A stretch of DNA of 64,000 nt, taken from assembly GCA_016840065.1 (NCBI GenBank), contig JAEOTB010000054.1:16483-80482 (forward strand), written 5' to 3'. This document shows, one piece after another, positions 28,977 through 39,803 of this stretch. Under the pieces are notes generated by a model, which saw only the letters and a list, made by a program, of their open reading frames with translations, had not been told where the DNA came from and did not search any database. Position 1 is the first letter of the stretch; every line of letters starts with the position of its first letter. Source of the DNA: Candidatus Hermodarchaeota archaeon (lineage in GTDB: Archaea > Asgardarchaeota > Hermodarchaeia > Hermodarchaeales > Hermodarchaeaceae). Both the position numbers and the translations under genes were made by a program.

Positions 28977-30581
28977 TTAGAAGAGTGGTACATCCTGAAC
29001 GTATGGTCGTCCCGTCTTTAAGGCAATCTCTGCTTTAGCAAGTTCATGACCTACATATGCAGCATGGTCTAGTCGGGTGATGAGGTCTTTTGATAATAAA
29101 GCGGCGAGGAGTTGCTGTGATGTCTTGGCAGCGAGAACAACGTCTGGGGTTTGTGCTCGAATTGATGGAAAGTGTCGGATTACAAGTTGCTGCTTTTGTC
29201 GGTCTATATGGATTGTTAAGTATCCCGAAGGATCAAGTTTTACAGGCGATATCTTGGTAGGTGCAGTTTCTGTCGATACGCCCATATTTCCTGCCTTGTC
29301 AAAGGCTACTTCGGTGAAGCGCTTGGTTTTCAGAAGCAACAGGTCTATGCCTAGATCCTTGGGAGATGTTTGTCTTTGTTGGGCTAGGAACATCATTTGG
29401 GCAGCACGATGGAGCTCCCAGACCGCACCTCTGGTTTTGTGGCTGACCTCTGTTGTGAGCATCAAGGTTGCACCAAGTTCACTTGCCATGCCTGCAAGGA
29501 GGGCGTTTACACCGATGCTATCAGCGTCTAGTAATTCTGTGACATTCCCTGCACCCAAGAGGAGGGGTATTGACGGATAGCGGTCTGCGAATAGTGTGTA
29601 AGCGTGGATTGCTTGGCTCAGTCCTGGTGTAACAAGGGAGTCGCAGAGGAGGTCCGCTATAAGATGCGTATATCCTAGTTTTTGAGCAGCATCCAGATTG
29701 ATTTTCATTTGTTGGAGACGGTCTTCGGCTGAGGTTGGTAGTTGTTGCCCCGCCTGGGTAACAGGGATTATGACAAAAGCTGCCTTTTGACGGAGTGACT
29801 TGGGGATTGCCGTCATGTTGTCTCGATCTATGCTGAGAACCAAGGAGGCGCCAGCTTTGATGGCGGCAGCGATTTCCTTTGGGTCACTTGAGTCGATGCT
29901 GATGGGAACGGGGACTGCCCGTTGAACTACCTTAACGGTATGTTTAGCGGCTTTGGAATCAGGTGCATTAGCAATCATCCCCAGGTCAATGATGGTAGCT
30001 CCACTCGCTACATATCGGCGAGACATGGTGACGAGTTCCTTGTCAGGCCTTGCTGGGGCATCGGTGATTTCAGCGACAATTCGAATGGGGTATGTGGGTC
30101 CGGTCATGATTGTGCGGCGACCACTCCCTATCTGAAGTGTTCGTGGTGGTGGCGGAATTGGTAGGGGCGTGGTTTCTGCGGCTATTAGGTCGTTTGCTGC
30201 TTTTGCTTGGAGATGTTCTAGGAAAATGTGGTCTGCCGACTCGGTTGTGGATAGAATCTCTAAGTTCCTGTATAGTGATTGGAGGATGAAGGGGAGATCA
30301 ACAGCATGGCGTGGTCCCTTGAAGGTGGGGATACCTGTTGCCTCCTTTACTAGGGTTGTATCACCTGAGGTCATACCAGGAAGGAGGATACAGTCATGCT
30401 TGTCAAGGACCTGCTTTCGAAGCCTGGAGGCTACATATTTTGGGTGGAGGAAGGCTGCGACCGCTACTGGCAAGACCAAGACTTGGCAAGAGTGGATTGG
30501 TGGTGCTGTTTTGGCTGCGTTGCGGACAAGTGGTTCGGCCAGTTGACCGGTGATTAATAGGATTTTCATTGTGTATCCCAC
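28977..30581 (-). CDS. Archaeal dihydropteroate synthase-like protein
   Basis: 534 aa; N-terminal MKILLITGQLAEPLVRNAAK..., C-terminal TIM-barrel DHPS-like segment (GATIIDLGMIANAPDSK...VPISIDSSDPKEIAAAIKAGASLVLSID). ATG at 30569 is a likely start. Confidence 0.88.
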   Translation of the reverse strand: MGYTMKILLITGQLAEPLVRNAAKTAPPIHSCQVLVLPVAVAAFLHPKYVASRLRKQVLDKHDCILLPGMTSGDTTLVKEATGIPTFKGPRHAVDLPFILQSLYRNLEILSTTESADHIFLEHLQAKAANDLIAAETTPLPIPPPPRTLQIGSGRRTIMTGPTYPIRIVAEITDAPARPDKELVTMSRRYVASGATIIDLGMIANAPDSKAAKHTVKVVQRAVPVPISIDSSDPKEIAAAIKAGASLVLSIDRDNMTAIPKSLRQKAAFVIIPVTQAGQQLPTSAEDRLQQMKINLDAAQKLGYTHLIADLLCDSLVTPGLSQAIHAYTLFADRYPSIPLLLGAGNVTELLDADSIGVNALLAGMASELGATLMLTTEVSHKTRGAVWELHRAAQMMFLAQQRQTSPKDLGIDLLLLKTKRFTEVAFDKAGNMGVSTETAPTKISPVKLDPSGYLTIHIDRQKQQLVIRHFPSIRAQTPDVVLAAKTSQQLLAALLSKDLITRLDHAAYVGHELAKAEIALKTGRPYVQDVPLF

Positions 30582-31363
30582 GAAAATTCAGTGATTTCTT
30601 GGTCCGGAATCCCCTGTATTTGTGTTGTTCCTCCACTGAGGTTAATGATTTTGCTTCGGCTCTGACTGGCTAACCATTCAAGGAGATTTTTGGCTACCGA
30701 TAGTTTTTCTCGTTTTGTTTTGCTTGCCAAGACGTCAGAGGATAAGCTTGGCTTTGAATAGCGCCCCACAAAAACTCCTAAATCCATTCCGACAAGTCCG
30801 ATATTCTTTGCTCCGAGAGCTTCTGCAAGGAAAACACAACGGTCTCCGTCGGTGAAGCCTCCAGTATTGATAACACCGGGGCGTGGACGTGCCTGCGTTG
30901 ATCCCAGAACCCTATTTCCCTCCGCGCATTCTTGTAGGAGTATCGGGACATAGTGTTCCACAGTTGATGTGTTGTCCCCGTGAGCGTGCACTACTACAAT
31001 CGAGCCATCCTGGTGGGCCTGGAGAATATCAGGAACCGTACCGTCTAGATCAGTTAGAACCAGATCTGGTTGGAGATCAAATTCTAGTAGTGCTGTTGTT
31101 GCACCATCTGCTGAAATCAATGTAGCTTCATTGTTGATGTTTCTCTGAGTCATCTCCGCTAGATTTCGGGGTAGTGAGGGACCTGCTCCACAGACTAGAA
31201 CATTCTTATCGGTTATCAGGTTGCTAACCCTTGACAGGCGTATTGCTCTTCCATCAAGTATTCCGCTTAGCAGGTCTGCTGCTCTTTGGTCTTCTTCAAT
31301 ACTGTATCCGAATCTAGCTACAATCTCAAGGTACCGAGGCCACCATTCTTCTAGAGCAACCAA
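30566..31363 (-). CDS. mptE: 6-hydroxymethyl-7,8-dihydropterin pyrophosphokinase (DUF115/MptE-like)
   Basis: NVLVCGAGPSLPRNLAEM...LISADGATTALLEFDLQPDLVLTDLDGTVPDIL...VVHAHGDN. Confidence 0.9.
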   Translation of the reverse strand: MVALEEWWPRYLEIVARFGYSIEEDQRAADLLSGILDGRAIRLSRVSNLITDKNVLVCGAGPSLPRNLAEMTQRNINNEATLISADGATTALLEFDLQPDLVLTDLDGTVPDILQAHQDGSIVVVHAHGDNTSTVEHYVPILLQECAEGNRVLGSTQARPRPGVINTGGFTDGDRCVFLAEALGAKNIGLVGMDLGVFVGRYSKPSLSSDVLASKTKREKLSVAKNLLEWLASQSRSKIINLSGGTTQIQGIPDQEITEFSWDTQ

Positions 31364-31411
31364 TTATAATCGCCTACTAGGCTGACGCGTCCCAGGCTAT
31401 ATTATTTCTTA

Positions 31412-32368
31412 TCATTGACCGCTGGGGTTGTTTTCTTTAATTTCGCGGCGTGCCTCCCCCATGGTTATGGTCTGTTCAGCGACGAGGTCGTGGCGATGCA
31501 CGCACTCTTCATTGCGTTGTCTAAAGGAAAGCTCCATCTCGTCTGGAAGGTCGTGGAAGGCCTGGACGACATCACGAATCATATGGCGTATTGAATCCTC
31601 AACAAAGCAAGGATTCTCTAAGGCTGTTTGTACCACAGCGGCTTCATCAGGACGTTTCAATATCTCAAAGGTGCCCGAGCTCATCGCTTGCTCTACGATC
31701 TTGACTAGCTGGAGTGCGTCAATGGGATAGCCAGCGGGGATCTCAACCATGACGGTTCCATGGCTGCGTTGCATGTGGCTTCCGATTGGCAGGTTATCGA
31801 TTATTTCCCGGGCTTGTTCTTGTTTTATCTTGTGGGTGCTAGTAAGTTCGGCTTCGGAGACATCTCGGAGCAGTTCTTGGGCGCAGGGACACGCTGTCAT
31901 TCCGGTTGCTGTCACGCCAATCCAGCGTCTGAGGCTGGTGTCTTCTTCGCCTTTACCGCGCTTGGCTAGTGCTTTAGCCTCCATAATGCATGACTCGAAG
32001 GTGCGAATGTTGCTCTTGGGGGTAGTACGAGCATACACAGTGTCCGCTCTTCCAAAGACCTCAGCTTCGCTGGCATAATCGTGACGGCGGAGTAGGTCTT
32101 GGGCAATATCTGCACAGATGTCCTCAAGGCGATAGAGCTTCTCTGCATATTGACTCACTACTTCGACTGCTGCCTCGATGCTCCTCGATGGATGGATGCC
32201 CTTCTGGTGAGCCGGCAAATCCACATAGATATCAAAGCTGGGTACAACTATGGCGGGTTGCTCCTCGAAGAAAATACCCTGAATCGGGACTCGAATGTCG
32301 GTTACTCCAACTCGACGGACGGGTACGGCAACTGGTGGTTTTTGTGTATGTGTGTCAGGACGTGGCAA
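31412..32368 (-). CDS. mptA: GTP cyclohydrolase MptA/FolE2
   Basis: RVGVTDIRVPI, GVTATGMTACPCAQELL, QRSHGTVMVEIPAGYPIDALQLVKIVEQAMSSGTFEILKRPDEAAVV. Confidence 0.94.
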   Translation of the reverse strand: MPRPDTHTQKPPVAVPVRRVGVTDIRVPIQGIFFEEQPAIVVPSFDIYVDLPAHQKGIHPSRSIEAAVEVVSQYAEKLYRLEDICADIAQDLLRRHDYASEAEVFGRADTVYARTTPKSNIRTFESCIMEAKALAKRGKGEEDTSLRRWIGVTATGMTACPCAQELLRDVSEAELTSTHKIKQEQAREIIDNLPIGSHMQRSHGTVMVEIPAGYPIDALQLVKIVEQAMSSGTFEILKRPDEAAVVQTALENPCFVEDSIRHMIRDVVQAFHDLPDEMELSFRQRNEECVHRHDLVAEQTITMGEARREIKENNPSGQ

Positions 32369-32601
32369 CCAGCAAAGCTCCTATTGATACACTCTTCAAA
32401 ATAGAAACCAACAGGATAAAAACCTTCACAAGCTACTGGAATAAATTCTACAGGTTAAATACAAGGGTTGCCTTGAAGGTGATACTTAATTAGGTGTTCA
32501 GAGGAAGATTATGTGGGAGATTCGATATGGTTCACTCCTACTGGTTAGGAGGATTCTCCGTCGAGCACTCTCTACCTTGACACCTAGATTGGAGGATTCC
32601 G

Positions 32602-35517
32602 ATGTTGATTTCTCAACGGATAAGGACCTTTGGATTCATCACCTTACTTCTTATTGGGTTACTTTTGTTAACCCCGCTTTCACGACCCCAGTCGTTCAGT
32701 CTTTCTGAAGAGCAGTTGAAGGCATCATACACTCAAGATGAGGTATTAGGTAAGCATAGTGAAAGGCATAATTACATCTCGAATACCGCAGATGGTACGG
32801 AGTTCAGAGACCTTGGGCTAGATCCCTTTGAAGAGAGAAATCGTTGGGAGAGGGATTTTAGCTTCTGGAACACATCCCGAGAGCCCGAGGAGGTGAGGAA
32901 GACTCAACCGAGTAGAAGCTTCACAATTCCGGTGACAGCGGGGACCCCCCATGATTCTATCCTCATCACCTCCGATGCTGACTTTGCTAGTCAGGGGTGG
33001 CCTGGAGCAGGAACCCCATCAAATCCTTATCGTATTGAGAATCTTAACATCACAGCAAACCCTGAAAGTAGCTGTATCGACATTCAGGACACCCGTGTAC
33101 ACTTCGTCATTGCCAATTGTACACTTCACGATGCAGATTATAAATGGGCAGGCATCGATTTACAAAACGTATCCAACGGGTTCATCGTGAATAACACCCT
33201 CAATTATAACGGGTTTGGCATCCGACTCAACGCATCGTCGTGGAACATTATCTATAACAACACGATTGCTGAAGGCGAGTCGTTGTTGATTTACCTTAAT
33301 CTGTCGCCTTCTAACTCTATTATTAACAACACTATTTGGTCAAGTTTGTCACATATCAAAATCAGATCCTCAAATAATATTAGATTAGTCAATAACACCT
33401 GCTCAAAGAGTATCGTTGTAGATTATTCCTTCAATGTCACTATCAGCACAAACACCTTGTCTAGAGTTGAGTTCAATGACGTGAATTCTTCTGTGGTAAA
33501 TAACAACAAGTTGGGATGGTCGATGGCACTCTACGATTCCTTTTCTAACCAACTCGAACAGAACACCCTGAAAGGAACTCTCTACCTATTCGACTCTGGC
33601 AATAACTCCATCATTCAAAATTATTTTTCAGATTATGGGATTTTCATTACAAGTTCCATTGAAACGGCACGACAGTTCCTTGTACAGAGTAACACCATCA
33701 ACAGCCGCCCGTTGGTGTTCTGGCAGGATCAAATTGGCGGTGCGGTTCCTCCTAACGCAGCGCAAATCATTCTCATTAATTGTACTGGAACCATCATCCG
33801 TGACCTAATAATCACTCGTACTCATAGTTGCATTCGACTCCTACATTCGCGGCAAATCACTGTCCAGAACAACACCTGTACCCCCATATTTGGAGATGGT
33901 ATTAACCTCTATAACACAAATGCAAGCATGGTTGTAAACAATACCTGCATTGGCCAGGGCTTTTATGGAGGTAACGAAGGCATCGAACTCAGGAGAGGTT
34001 ATGAGAATATCATCACCAACAACAACTGCACTCAGAACACATTTGGATTCTTGATAGTATATGGCAGTCTCAATGTGATTCATGACAATACAGTGGTTGA
34101 GAACAGACAAGCTGACATTCAAGTTTCAGCCACTGATAGGAATACCTTAACAAACAACACTGCCGACTGGATAAACCTCTGGTATGCTGACTCAAATAAT
34201 ATTTCTTCAAATTACTTAGGGGGAGAACGCTCCAGCGCTCTATTTATTGAAATGGCAGGTAACAACACGATATGTGATAACCATTTTGTTAACGGTGGCA
34301 TTTTCTTAGATCAAACATACCTAATTAGACAAAGGCTAGTTGCAAATAACACGGTTAATGGAAAACCCCTCATCTATCTAGCGGACAAGGTAAACTGGAC
34401 TATCCCAAGTGTTGGGGGGCAAATCGTTCTTGTTAATTGTTCTGAAATGGTTGTGTCAGATTACACGATTAGCGATTGCCATACAGGTATACTACTCCTT
34501 TATTCAAGGCGGTGTCAAGTGATGAGTAATTCGCTCACTCGTTCGGGGATACTAGTCCTTTACACCAATTCCACTCTCTTAGAGCATAACACTTGTACAG
34601 ATTCAGATTATGGAATCCGCGTGAGAGGCTCAAACAACATAATATCCCAAAACACCTGTGCTCGTAACTTGTTTGGTCTTATCCTAGGTAGTGGACAAAA
34701 CAATAGAATTGTGAATAATCTCTGTACCCAAAACGTATACATCGGTATTAGCGTGCATTATGATAGGAATTTGGTAGTGTCGAATAACACATGCAATTAC
34801 AATTTGTTAGGCTTGGAGGTGGCCTCGTGTGAAAACGGTAGAATCGTTGAGAATAATTGTAGCCACAACTTAGAACGCGGAATTCTTATTGATACGCACT
34901 GGGGTGCTAATCTGACTCTAATCCAAAACACTTGTCATAATAACGCTCAAGTTGGAATTTATGGTGGTCACGTCAGAGACGCTTACATCTCGGGGAATGA
35001 TTGTCAGGACAATGGAGGGTATGGGATTGGTATTTTCTGGTCTGGAGATAATAACATCATCGAGCAAAACTGGTGCCTTCACAACGGAAAAGATGGACTA
35101 TATTTGGAGGACCTTACCAACAGTAGAATCACCTACAACGTGTTTGGTGAGAACCACCGGCACGGTATCGCCTTCAATGGCACAAGCACGAATAACACAG
35201 TGATGTGGAATGTCTTTGCCTTCAATGAGGCATCAAACGGTTTTGATAATACTATGTACAACTTCTTTGATTACAACTTCTGGTCGGACTATCAGGGCTT
35301 CGATTTGAATTTCGATGGAATCGGCGATACGCCCTATGTTATTCAGCATCCTTTTGGAAATAGTGATAATCACCCCTTGTTACAATGGCCCGGGGCAGTT
35401 GTCGTTAACAGGATGATAGGAATTATCTTCGGAGCAGCCTTAATCACTGGCATCGTTGTCATCAGCGTCTTTGGTATCATTGGCTTCAGTATTAGACATA
35501 GGCGAATGAAAAAATAA
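32602..35517 (+). CDS. Secreted, C-terminally membrane-anchored NosD-like right-handed parallel beta-helix protein
   Basis: 971 aa; signal peptide, SDADFASQGWPGAGTPSNPYRIENLNI, many NNT/N.I.NNTC PbH1-type repeats, terminal YNFWSDYQGFDLNFDGIGDTPYVI plus TM and basic tail. Confidence 0.9.
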   Translation: MLISQRIRTFGFITLLLIGLLLLTPLSRPQSFSLSEEQLKASYTQDEVLGKHSERHNYISNTADGTEFRDLGLDPFEERNRWERDFSFWNTSREPEEVRKTQPSRSFTIPVTAGTPHDSILITSDADFASQGWPGAGTPSNPYRIENLNITANPESSCIDIQDTRVHFVIANCTLHDADYKWAGIDLQNVSNGFIVNNTLNYNGFGIRLNASSWNIIYNNTIAEGESLLIYLNLSPSNSIINNTIWSSLSHIKIRSSNNIRLVNNTCSKSIVVDYSFNVTISTNTLSRVEFNDVNSSVVNNNKLGWSMALYDSFSNQLEQNTLKGTLYLFDSGNNSIIQNYFSDYGIFITSSIETARQFLVQSNTINSRPLVFWQDQIGGAVPPNAAQIILINCTGTIIRDLIITRTHSCIRLLHSRQITVQNNTCTPIFGDGINLYNTNASMVVNNTCIGQGFYGGNEGIELRRGYENIITNNNCTQNTFGFLIVYGSLNVIHDNTVVENRQADIQVSATDRNTLTNNTADWINLWYADSNNISSNYLGGERSSALFIEMAGNNTICDNHFVNGGIFLDQTYLIRQRLVANNTVNGKPLIYLADKVNWTIPSVGGQIVLVNCSEMVVSDYTISDCHTGILLLYSRRCQVMSNSLTRSGILVLYTNSTLLEHNTCTDSDYGIRVRGSNNIISQNTCARNLFGLILGSGQNNRIVNNLCTQNVYIGISVHYDRNLVVSNNTCNYNLLGLEVASCENGRIVENNCSHNLERGILIDTHWGANLTLIQNTCHNNAQVGIYGGHVRDAYISGNDCQDNGGYGIGIFWSGDNNIIEQNWCLHNGKDGLYLEDLTNSRITYNVFGENHRHGIAFNGTSTNNTVMWNVFAFNEASNGFDNTMYNFFDYNFWSDYQGFDLNFDGIGDTPYVIQHPFGNSDNHPLLQWPGAVVVNRMIGIIFGAALITGIVVISVFGIIGFSIRHRRMKK

Positions 35518-35620
35518 CCCGAATGTCTCCTTTGAACGGTCAAGAGAGACTATTCTACTTGGATGTGAATTTTTGCCCCGATAATCTGTCTTATTAAGAT
35601 GTAGAAGAGATAGCCGGCGT

Positions 35621-37666
35621 ATGGGCGGCTGCTATTCAAAAGGAAGGAAGAGCCGGTATGTTATAGTGCTTCTTCTTGTGTACACATTTTTTTGGGGAGT
35701 TCTGTCCCAGATGAGCCTGCTTTTTACCCCCTTTGATTTAAAACAGGAAGGTTTTTTGAGGTATAAGCTGCCCCTGAAGAGTAACAGGAGTCGGCGATTC
35801 CTAGATCATGATGTTACTTCTGTACGAAAGGGACTCCACAAGCGTTCAACAACCAGTTTTAGGGGAGACATGGGGCGTTCATACCTTGTTTCTGGTCCAA
35901 TCGATATCAGAAGCGATGACGACTTTGCCCTCCAAGGCTGGCCAGGTGAAGGAACACCTGGGAATCCTTACAGAATTGAGAACCTCACCATCGATCCCCA
36001 CTCTTATGCTGATAGTTGTATTGACATTCGTGGCACTCGGGCCCATTTCATTATCCGTAATTGCCTGCTTGTGAATGCTCAGTGGTGGTTTAGCGGGGCT
36101 GGAGTCTTCTTGTTTGATGTTATGAATGGTCAGATAGTCAACAACACCCTAGTTGACAACGTTTACGGTGTTCGGTTGATACAGTCAACGTCGAACTTGA
36201 TCGCGAACAACACGAGTTCTAGACAATGGGCTGGTATCCGTTTCGATAATTCGTACACTAATATCGTCCTGAACAACACGGTGTCTGTTAACGAGCGTGG
36301 TGTCTCACTTCAGAGTTCGAATGACAACACTATTTCAAATAATACACTGATAGCTAATGACTTTGGAGTTCACATCTATATCTCAAATGATAATACAATC
36401 ACGAATAACACCTTCATCGGTTGTGGCATGTATATAACGGGTTTTTCACTACAGGATACGGAACAAGCATTAGTGGCAGACAACACTGTTAACAATAAGC
36501 CGCTAGTTCTATTGTATGATTTAGTGGGAGAAACTATCCTTGGCCCAGCGGGGCAAATCATCCTAATCAACTGTACCAATGTTGTTGTACGAGATTTCAT
36601 CTTGTCCAACTGTTCTGTAGGAATTCTTTTTCTCTTCTCGAGTCAGATAACAGTGACGAATAACACTTGCTCTGCGAATAGCGGTTCTGGCATACGCTTC
36701 ATATATTCAAACTATTGCACCGCAACCAATAATACCTGTATAGCTAATGGGCTTTACAACGATAGCCTCTCTGCAGGTATCTCCCTATTATACTCGCATA
36801 ATTCAACCATTACATCGAACAAATGCACCAGCAACCAGATTGGGATTCTTCTCGAGACCTCTAACGACAACACAATAACAAACAACAGCTGTACCAATGA
36901 CTGGAATGGTATCTACCTTCACATTACAATTAACAGCACACTGAATTACAATAGCATCAATTCGAACTACTCGGCGATTTTGATGCAATCAGCATATCAC
37001 AGCGTCGTCACCCACAACAATTGCTCTAGTCTAGTTAATGATGGCATCCACATCTACGCCTCCGAACACTGCATCATTGAAGATAATTTCTGCACGGAAA
37101 ACGGTGAAGCCGGAATCTCTATCTTATCTTCCCTGGAGAACGTTTTTTCCGGGAATACCTGTACGAGGAGCGGAATGGGTTTTGAGATGTACGGATCTGA
37201 CGAAAATCTAATAGAGGACAACATCAGCAGCGAAAACGAGGAATACGGATTCTACATCGACTACAGTGCTGATAATATCATTTCTTACAATCTGGTTGAG
37301 CAGAATGGTCTCTGGGGCGTTTACATAACCAATCGCTCCTTGAATAACACTATCTACAGGAACTCCTTCATAGGCAACAATGGTAACGTAAACGGGTTTG
37401 ATGATGGCTCTGGCAACTTGTTCGACTACAATTTCTGGTCAGAGTACACAGGCCCTGACCTTGATTTAAACGGGATAGGAGATTTACCTCACCCCATTGA
37501 AGGGATTGCGAATAACACCGATCCACACCCCTTGATGGCACCACAGGGCATTCGACCCCCGACAATGTTTATTTATCAGATGCTAATGTTATCTGGGAAC
37601 ATTGCTACCGTAATAATCCTTGCAGGGGCAATATTGAGATTACGTAGGCTTTCTCGAAGTAGCTGA
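35621..37666 (+). CDS. NosD-like parallel beta-helix protein, tandem paralog
   Basis: 681 aa; SDDDFALQGWPGEGTPGNPYRIENLTI, repeated NNT motifs, YNFWSEYTGPDLDLNGIGDLPHPI, C-terminal TM. Confidence 0.9.
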   Translation: MGGCYSKGRKSRYVIVLLLVYTFFWGVLSQMSLLFTPFDLKQEGFLRYKLPLKSNRSRRFLDHDVTSVRKGLHKRSTTSFRGDMGRSYLVSGPIDIRSDDDFALQGWPGEGTPGNPYRIENLTIDPHSYADSCIDIRGTRAHFIIRNCLLVNAQWWFSGAGVFLFDVMNGQIVNNTLVDNVYGVRLIQSTSNLIANNTSSRQWAGIRFDNSYTNIVLNNTVSVNERGVSLQSSNDNTISNNTLIANDFGVHIYISNDNTITNNTFIGCGMYITGFSLQDTEQALVADNTVNNKPLVLLYDLVGETILGPAGQIILINCTNVVVRDFILSNCSVGILFLFSSQITVTNNTCSANSGSGIRFIYSNYCTATNNTCIANGLYNDSLSAGISLLYSHNSTITSNKCTSNQIGILLETSNDNTITNNSCTNDWNGIYLHITINSTLNYNSINSNYSAILMQSAYHSVVTHNNCSSLVNDGIHIYASEHCIIEDNFCTENGEAGISILSSLENVFSGNTCTRSGMGFEMYGSDENLIEDNISSENEEYGFYIDYSADNIISYNLVEQNGLWGVYITNRSLNNTIYRNSFIGNNGNVNGFDDGSGNLFDYNFWSEYTGPDLDLNGIGDLPHPIEGIANNTDPHPLMAPQGIRPPTMFIYQMLMLSGNIATVIILAGAILRLRRLSRSS

Positions 37667-37694
37667 CGTCGATAGTCTGTATGGAGGTTTCGAA

Positions 37695-38414
37695 TTGATT
37701 GATTATGACAGGATAGCATCAGAGTATGCACAACACCGGCGGGTCCACCCAGAGGTGCTCAATCGACTCCACCTTGATAGCGGCATAGACATGAACTCGA
37801 TTGTGCTTGAGGTGGGCTGCGGAACAGGAAACTACATCCTCGCCATTGAAGGACTGACGGGTGCACAATGCTGGGGAACAGACCCCTCAGACATCATGTT
37901 AGAAAAAGCGCGATTACGTTCCGAGACCGCAACCTTCCAGCGTGGGTTAGCGGAGAGTCTCGATTTCCCAACCGTGTTTGACTTTGTGTTCTCCGTTGAT
38001 GTTATCCACCACCTAAAGAAACCCCGTACCTACTTTGAACAAGCATATCGAATCCTGAAGAGTGGAGGCAAGTTATGCACTGTTACTGACTCGGAGGAGA
38101 TAATTCGAAATCGAGAACCTCTCGCTATTTACTTCCCTGAAACCGTCAAGGCAGACTTGAAGCGTTACCATCCAATTGCTGAGCTTCGTGAAGAAATGGA
38201 GACCGCAGGATTTGTCAAACTATCCGAAACCACCGTCGAGTTCACCTACTTGCTCACCGACATACAAGCCTACAAAGACAAAGCCTTTTCCTGCCTTCAC
38301 CTAATATCAAAGGGATCATTCAAGCGAGGGATCGAAGAAATGGAGCGGGACTTAGAAACAGGATCCATAAAGTGTACACCGCGTTACCTGCTTCTCTGGG
38401 GTACTAGAATCTAG
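37695..38414 (+). CDS. Class I SAM-dependent methyltransferase (methyltransferase type 11-like)
   Basis: VLEVGCGTGNYILAIEG, WGTDPSDIMLEKAR, FDFVFSVDVIHHLKKP, RILKSGGKLCTVTD. Confidence 0.92.
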   Translation: MIDYDRIASEYAQHRRVHPEVLNRLHLDSGIDMNSIVLEVGCGTGNYILAIEGLTGAQCWGTDPSDIMLEKARLRSETATFQRGLAESLDFPTVFDFVFSVDVIHHLKKPRTYFEQAYRILKSGGKLCTVTDSEEIIRNREPLAIYFPETVKADLKRYHPIAELREEMETAGFVKLSETTVEFTYLLTDIQAYKDKAFSCLHLISKGSFKRGIEEMERDLETGSIKCTPRYLLLWGTRI

Positions 38415-38428
38415 GAGAAATAGTAAAG

Positions 38429-39403
38429 GTGCCATTTACGATTCGGAGAGCAGAAACCAGCCAAGACTTTGAAGACTACTACTCGATAAGTTTCGACCTC
38501 TTCAAACGGTACTTTTACAAGGGTTCAAAGGAACCAGATGAGGTGCTGTTTGAAAAGCACAGAATTGAACTTCAGAAAGTAGATTTTAGCGATCCCACCC
38601 GTTCCCTCTATGTCGCACACGACGAAAAAGGTGTCTTTGCTGGGGCATTATGGGTGGGAGTGCGTGAGCAAGGCTTTGTATGGGACTTACCAGAAGAAAT
38701 CCCCAGCTGGGTCTATGATGTGGAAGTGGTGCCATCCTTCAGAGGCCAGGGGCTAGGTCGACAACTTATGCTACAGGCAGAAGAATGGACCAGAGAGAAA
38801 GGAATCAAGACGATTGGGCTGCACACAAGCCATGACCTTGAAGCAGCACTCCATCTCTACAGGTCAATGGGCTACAAAGAGAATAGTGTCATCATGAAAA
38901 AGAGCCTTACAAGCGGGATATCCGTTTTACCTGACACACCGTTCACGACAAGAACGCCAAGTGCAACTGATAACCTTTCTGAGTATTATGAACTAAGAAT
39001 CGATTCTTTCCGTATGCTTATCACTGATGGCGCGGCATTATCAAATGAGGATATCCGTGAACGTTATCCAGAATTCAAGGTTATCTTTGATCTGGCAGAT
39101 CCTGCGCATAGGGCATATCTTGCTGAAACCGCGGAAGGCACGTTTGCTGGCTTCATCTTAGCACGCTTACAAGAAAGGGGAGAAGAGAAGCGGGCATGGT
39201 TTCTAAGCATCCACGTGAGTCCCAAGTTCAGGCGCCAAGGACTCGGCACACTCCTCGTACACAAGATCGAGAGCTGGTGCCAAGCCCAAGGATTCAAGGA
39301 TGTACTGATGTTCTTGAATGTTCGCTTCAAGGGTGCCGTCAAGCTCCTCCAGTCAATGGGGTTTAAAGCCACTAATTTCTACATGGAAAAAGAACTAATC
39401 TGA
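38429..39403 (+). CDS. Tandem-GNAT acetyltransferase
   Basis: Two GNAT motif-A segments: VVPSFRGQGLGRQLMLQAEEW and VSPKFRRQGLGTLLVHKIESW. Confidence 0.9.
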   Translation: MPFTIRRAETSQDFEDYYSISFDLFKRYFYKGSKEPDEVLFEKHRIELQKVDFSDPTRSLYVAHDEKGVFAGALWVGVREQGFVWDLPEEIPSWVYDVEVVPSFRGQGLGRQLMLQAEEWTREKGIKTIGLHTSHDLEAALHLYRSMGYKENSVIMKKSLTSGISVLPDTPFTTRTPSATDNLSEYYELRIDSFRMLITDGAALSNEDIRERYPEFKVIFDLADPAHRAYLAETAEGTFAGFILARLQERGEEKRAWFLSIHVSPKFRRQGLGTLLVHKIESWCQAQGFKDVLMFLNVRFKGAVKLLQSMGFKATNFYMEKELI

Positions 39404-39472
39404 CCGCTTTACTACGAAAACCGATCCTTTGGAGAAGTCAACGGTTTGGATTCTATTGAGCGTTATTTAAAT

Positions 39473-39760
39473 CTAGAATTTGAGTGTTCTGTCGGTTGAG
39501 AGGTAAAGAACCTCTGTGATGATGTCGACTGTGATTTCGGGTATCTTATTTGGTGACCTCGTGTAGTAGGTGATTCCTTTATCGACGGCGATGTAAACAT
39601 AGTATTTGTCTATGACTCCTACCCGCCCCTGAATGACCTCAAGGCCCTTCCCAGTAATAATATCGATGAAGTCTTCAGACTTGACCTGTACTACTATTGA
39701 TCCCGTCACTAGAATCTTCATTGCTTTGATTGGTTCTACTTTTGGTTTTCCTTCAGTCAT
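39473..39760 (-). CDS. Small protein of a window-specific paralog family (copy 1)
   Basis: MTEGKPKVEPIKAMKILVTGSIVVQVKSEDFIDIITGKGLEVIQGRVGVIDKYYVYIAVDKGITYYTRS... Homologous to 39804..40085 and 62920..63154. ATG at 39760 preferred because a leader is conserved before it. Confidence 0.65.
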   Translation of the reverse strand: MTEGKPKVEPIKAMKILVTGSIVVQVKSEDFIDIITGKGLEVIQGRVGVIDKYYVYIAVDKGITYYTRSPNKIPEITVDIITEVLYLSTDRTLKF

Positions 39761-39803
39761 CTCGTGATTCACCATCCGATTGTGGGATTCACCTTAATTA
39801 TCT

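Noticed and set aside
29077-30546. Several plus-strand ORFs of 60-167 aa
   Set aside because: Antisense to the well-supported DHPS-like gene.
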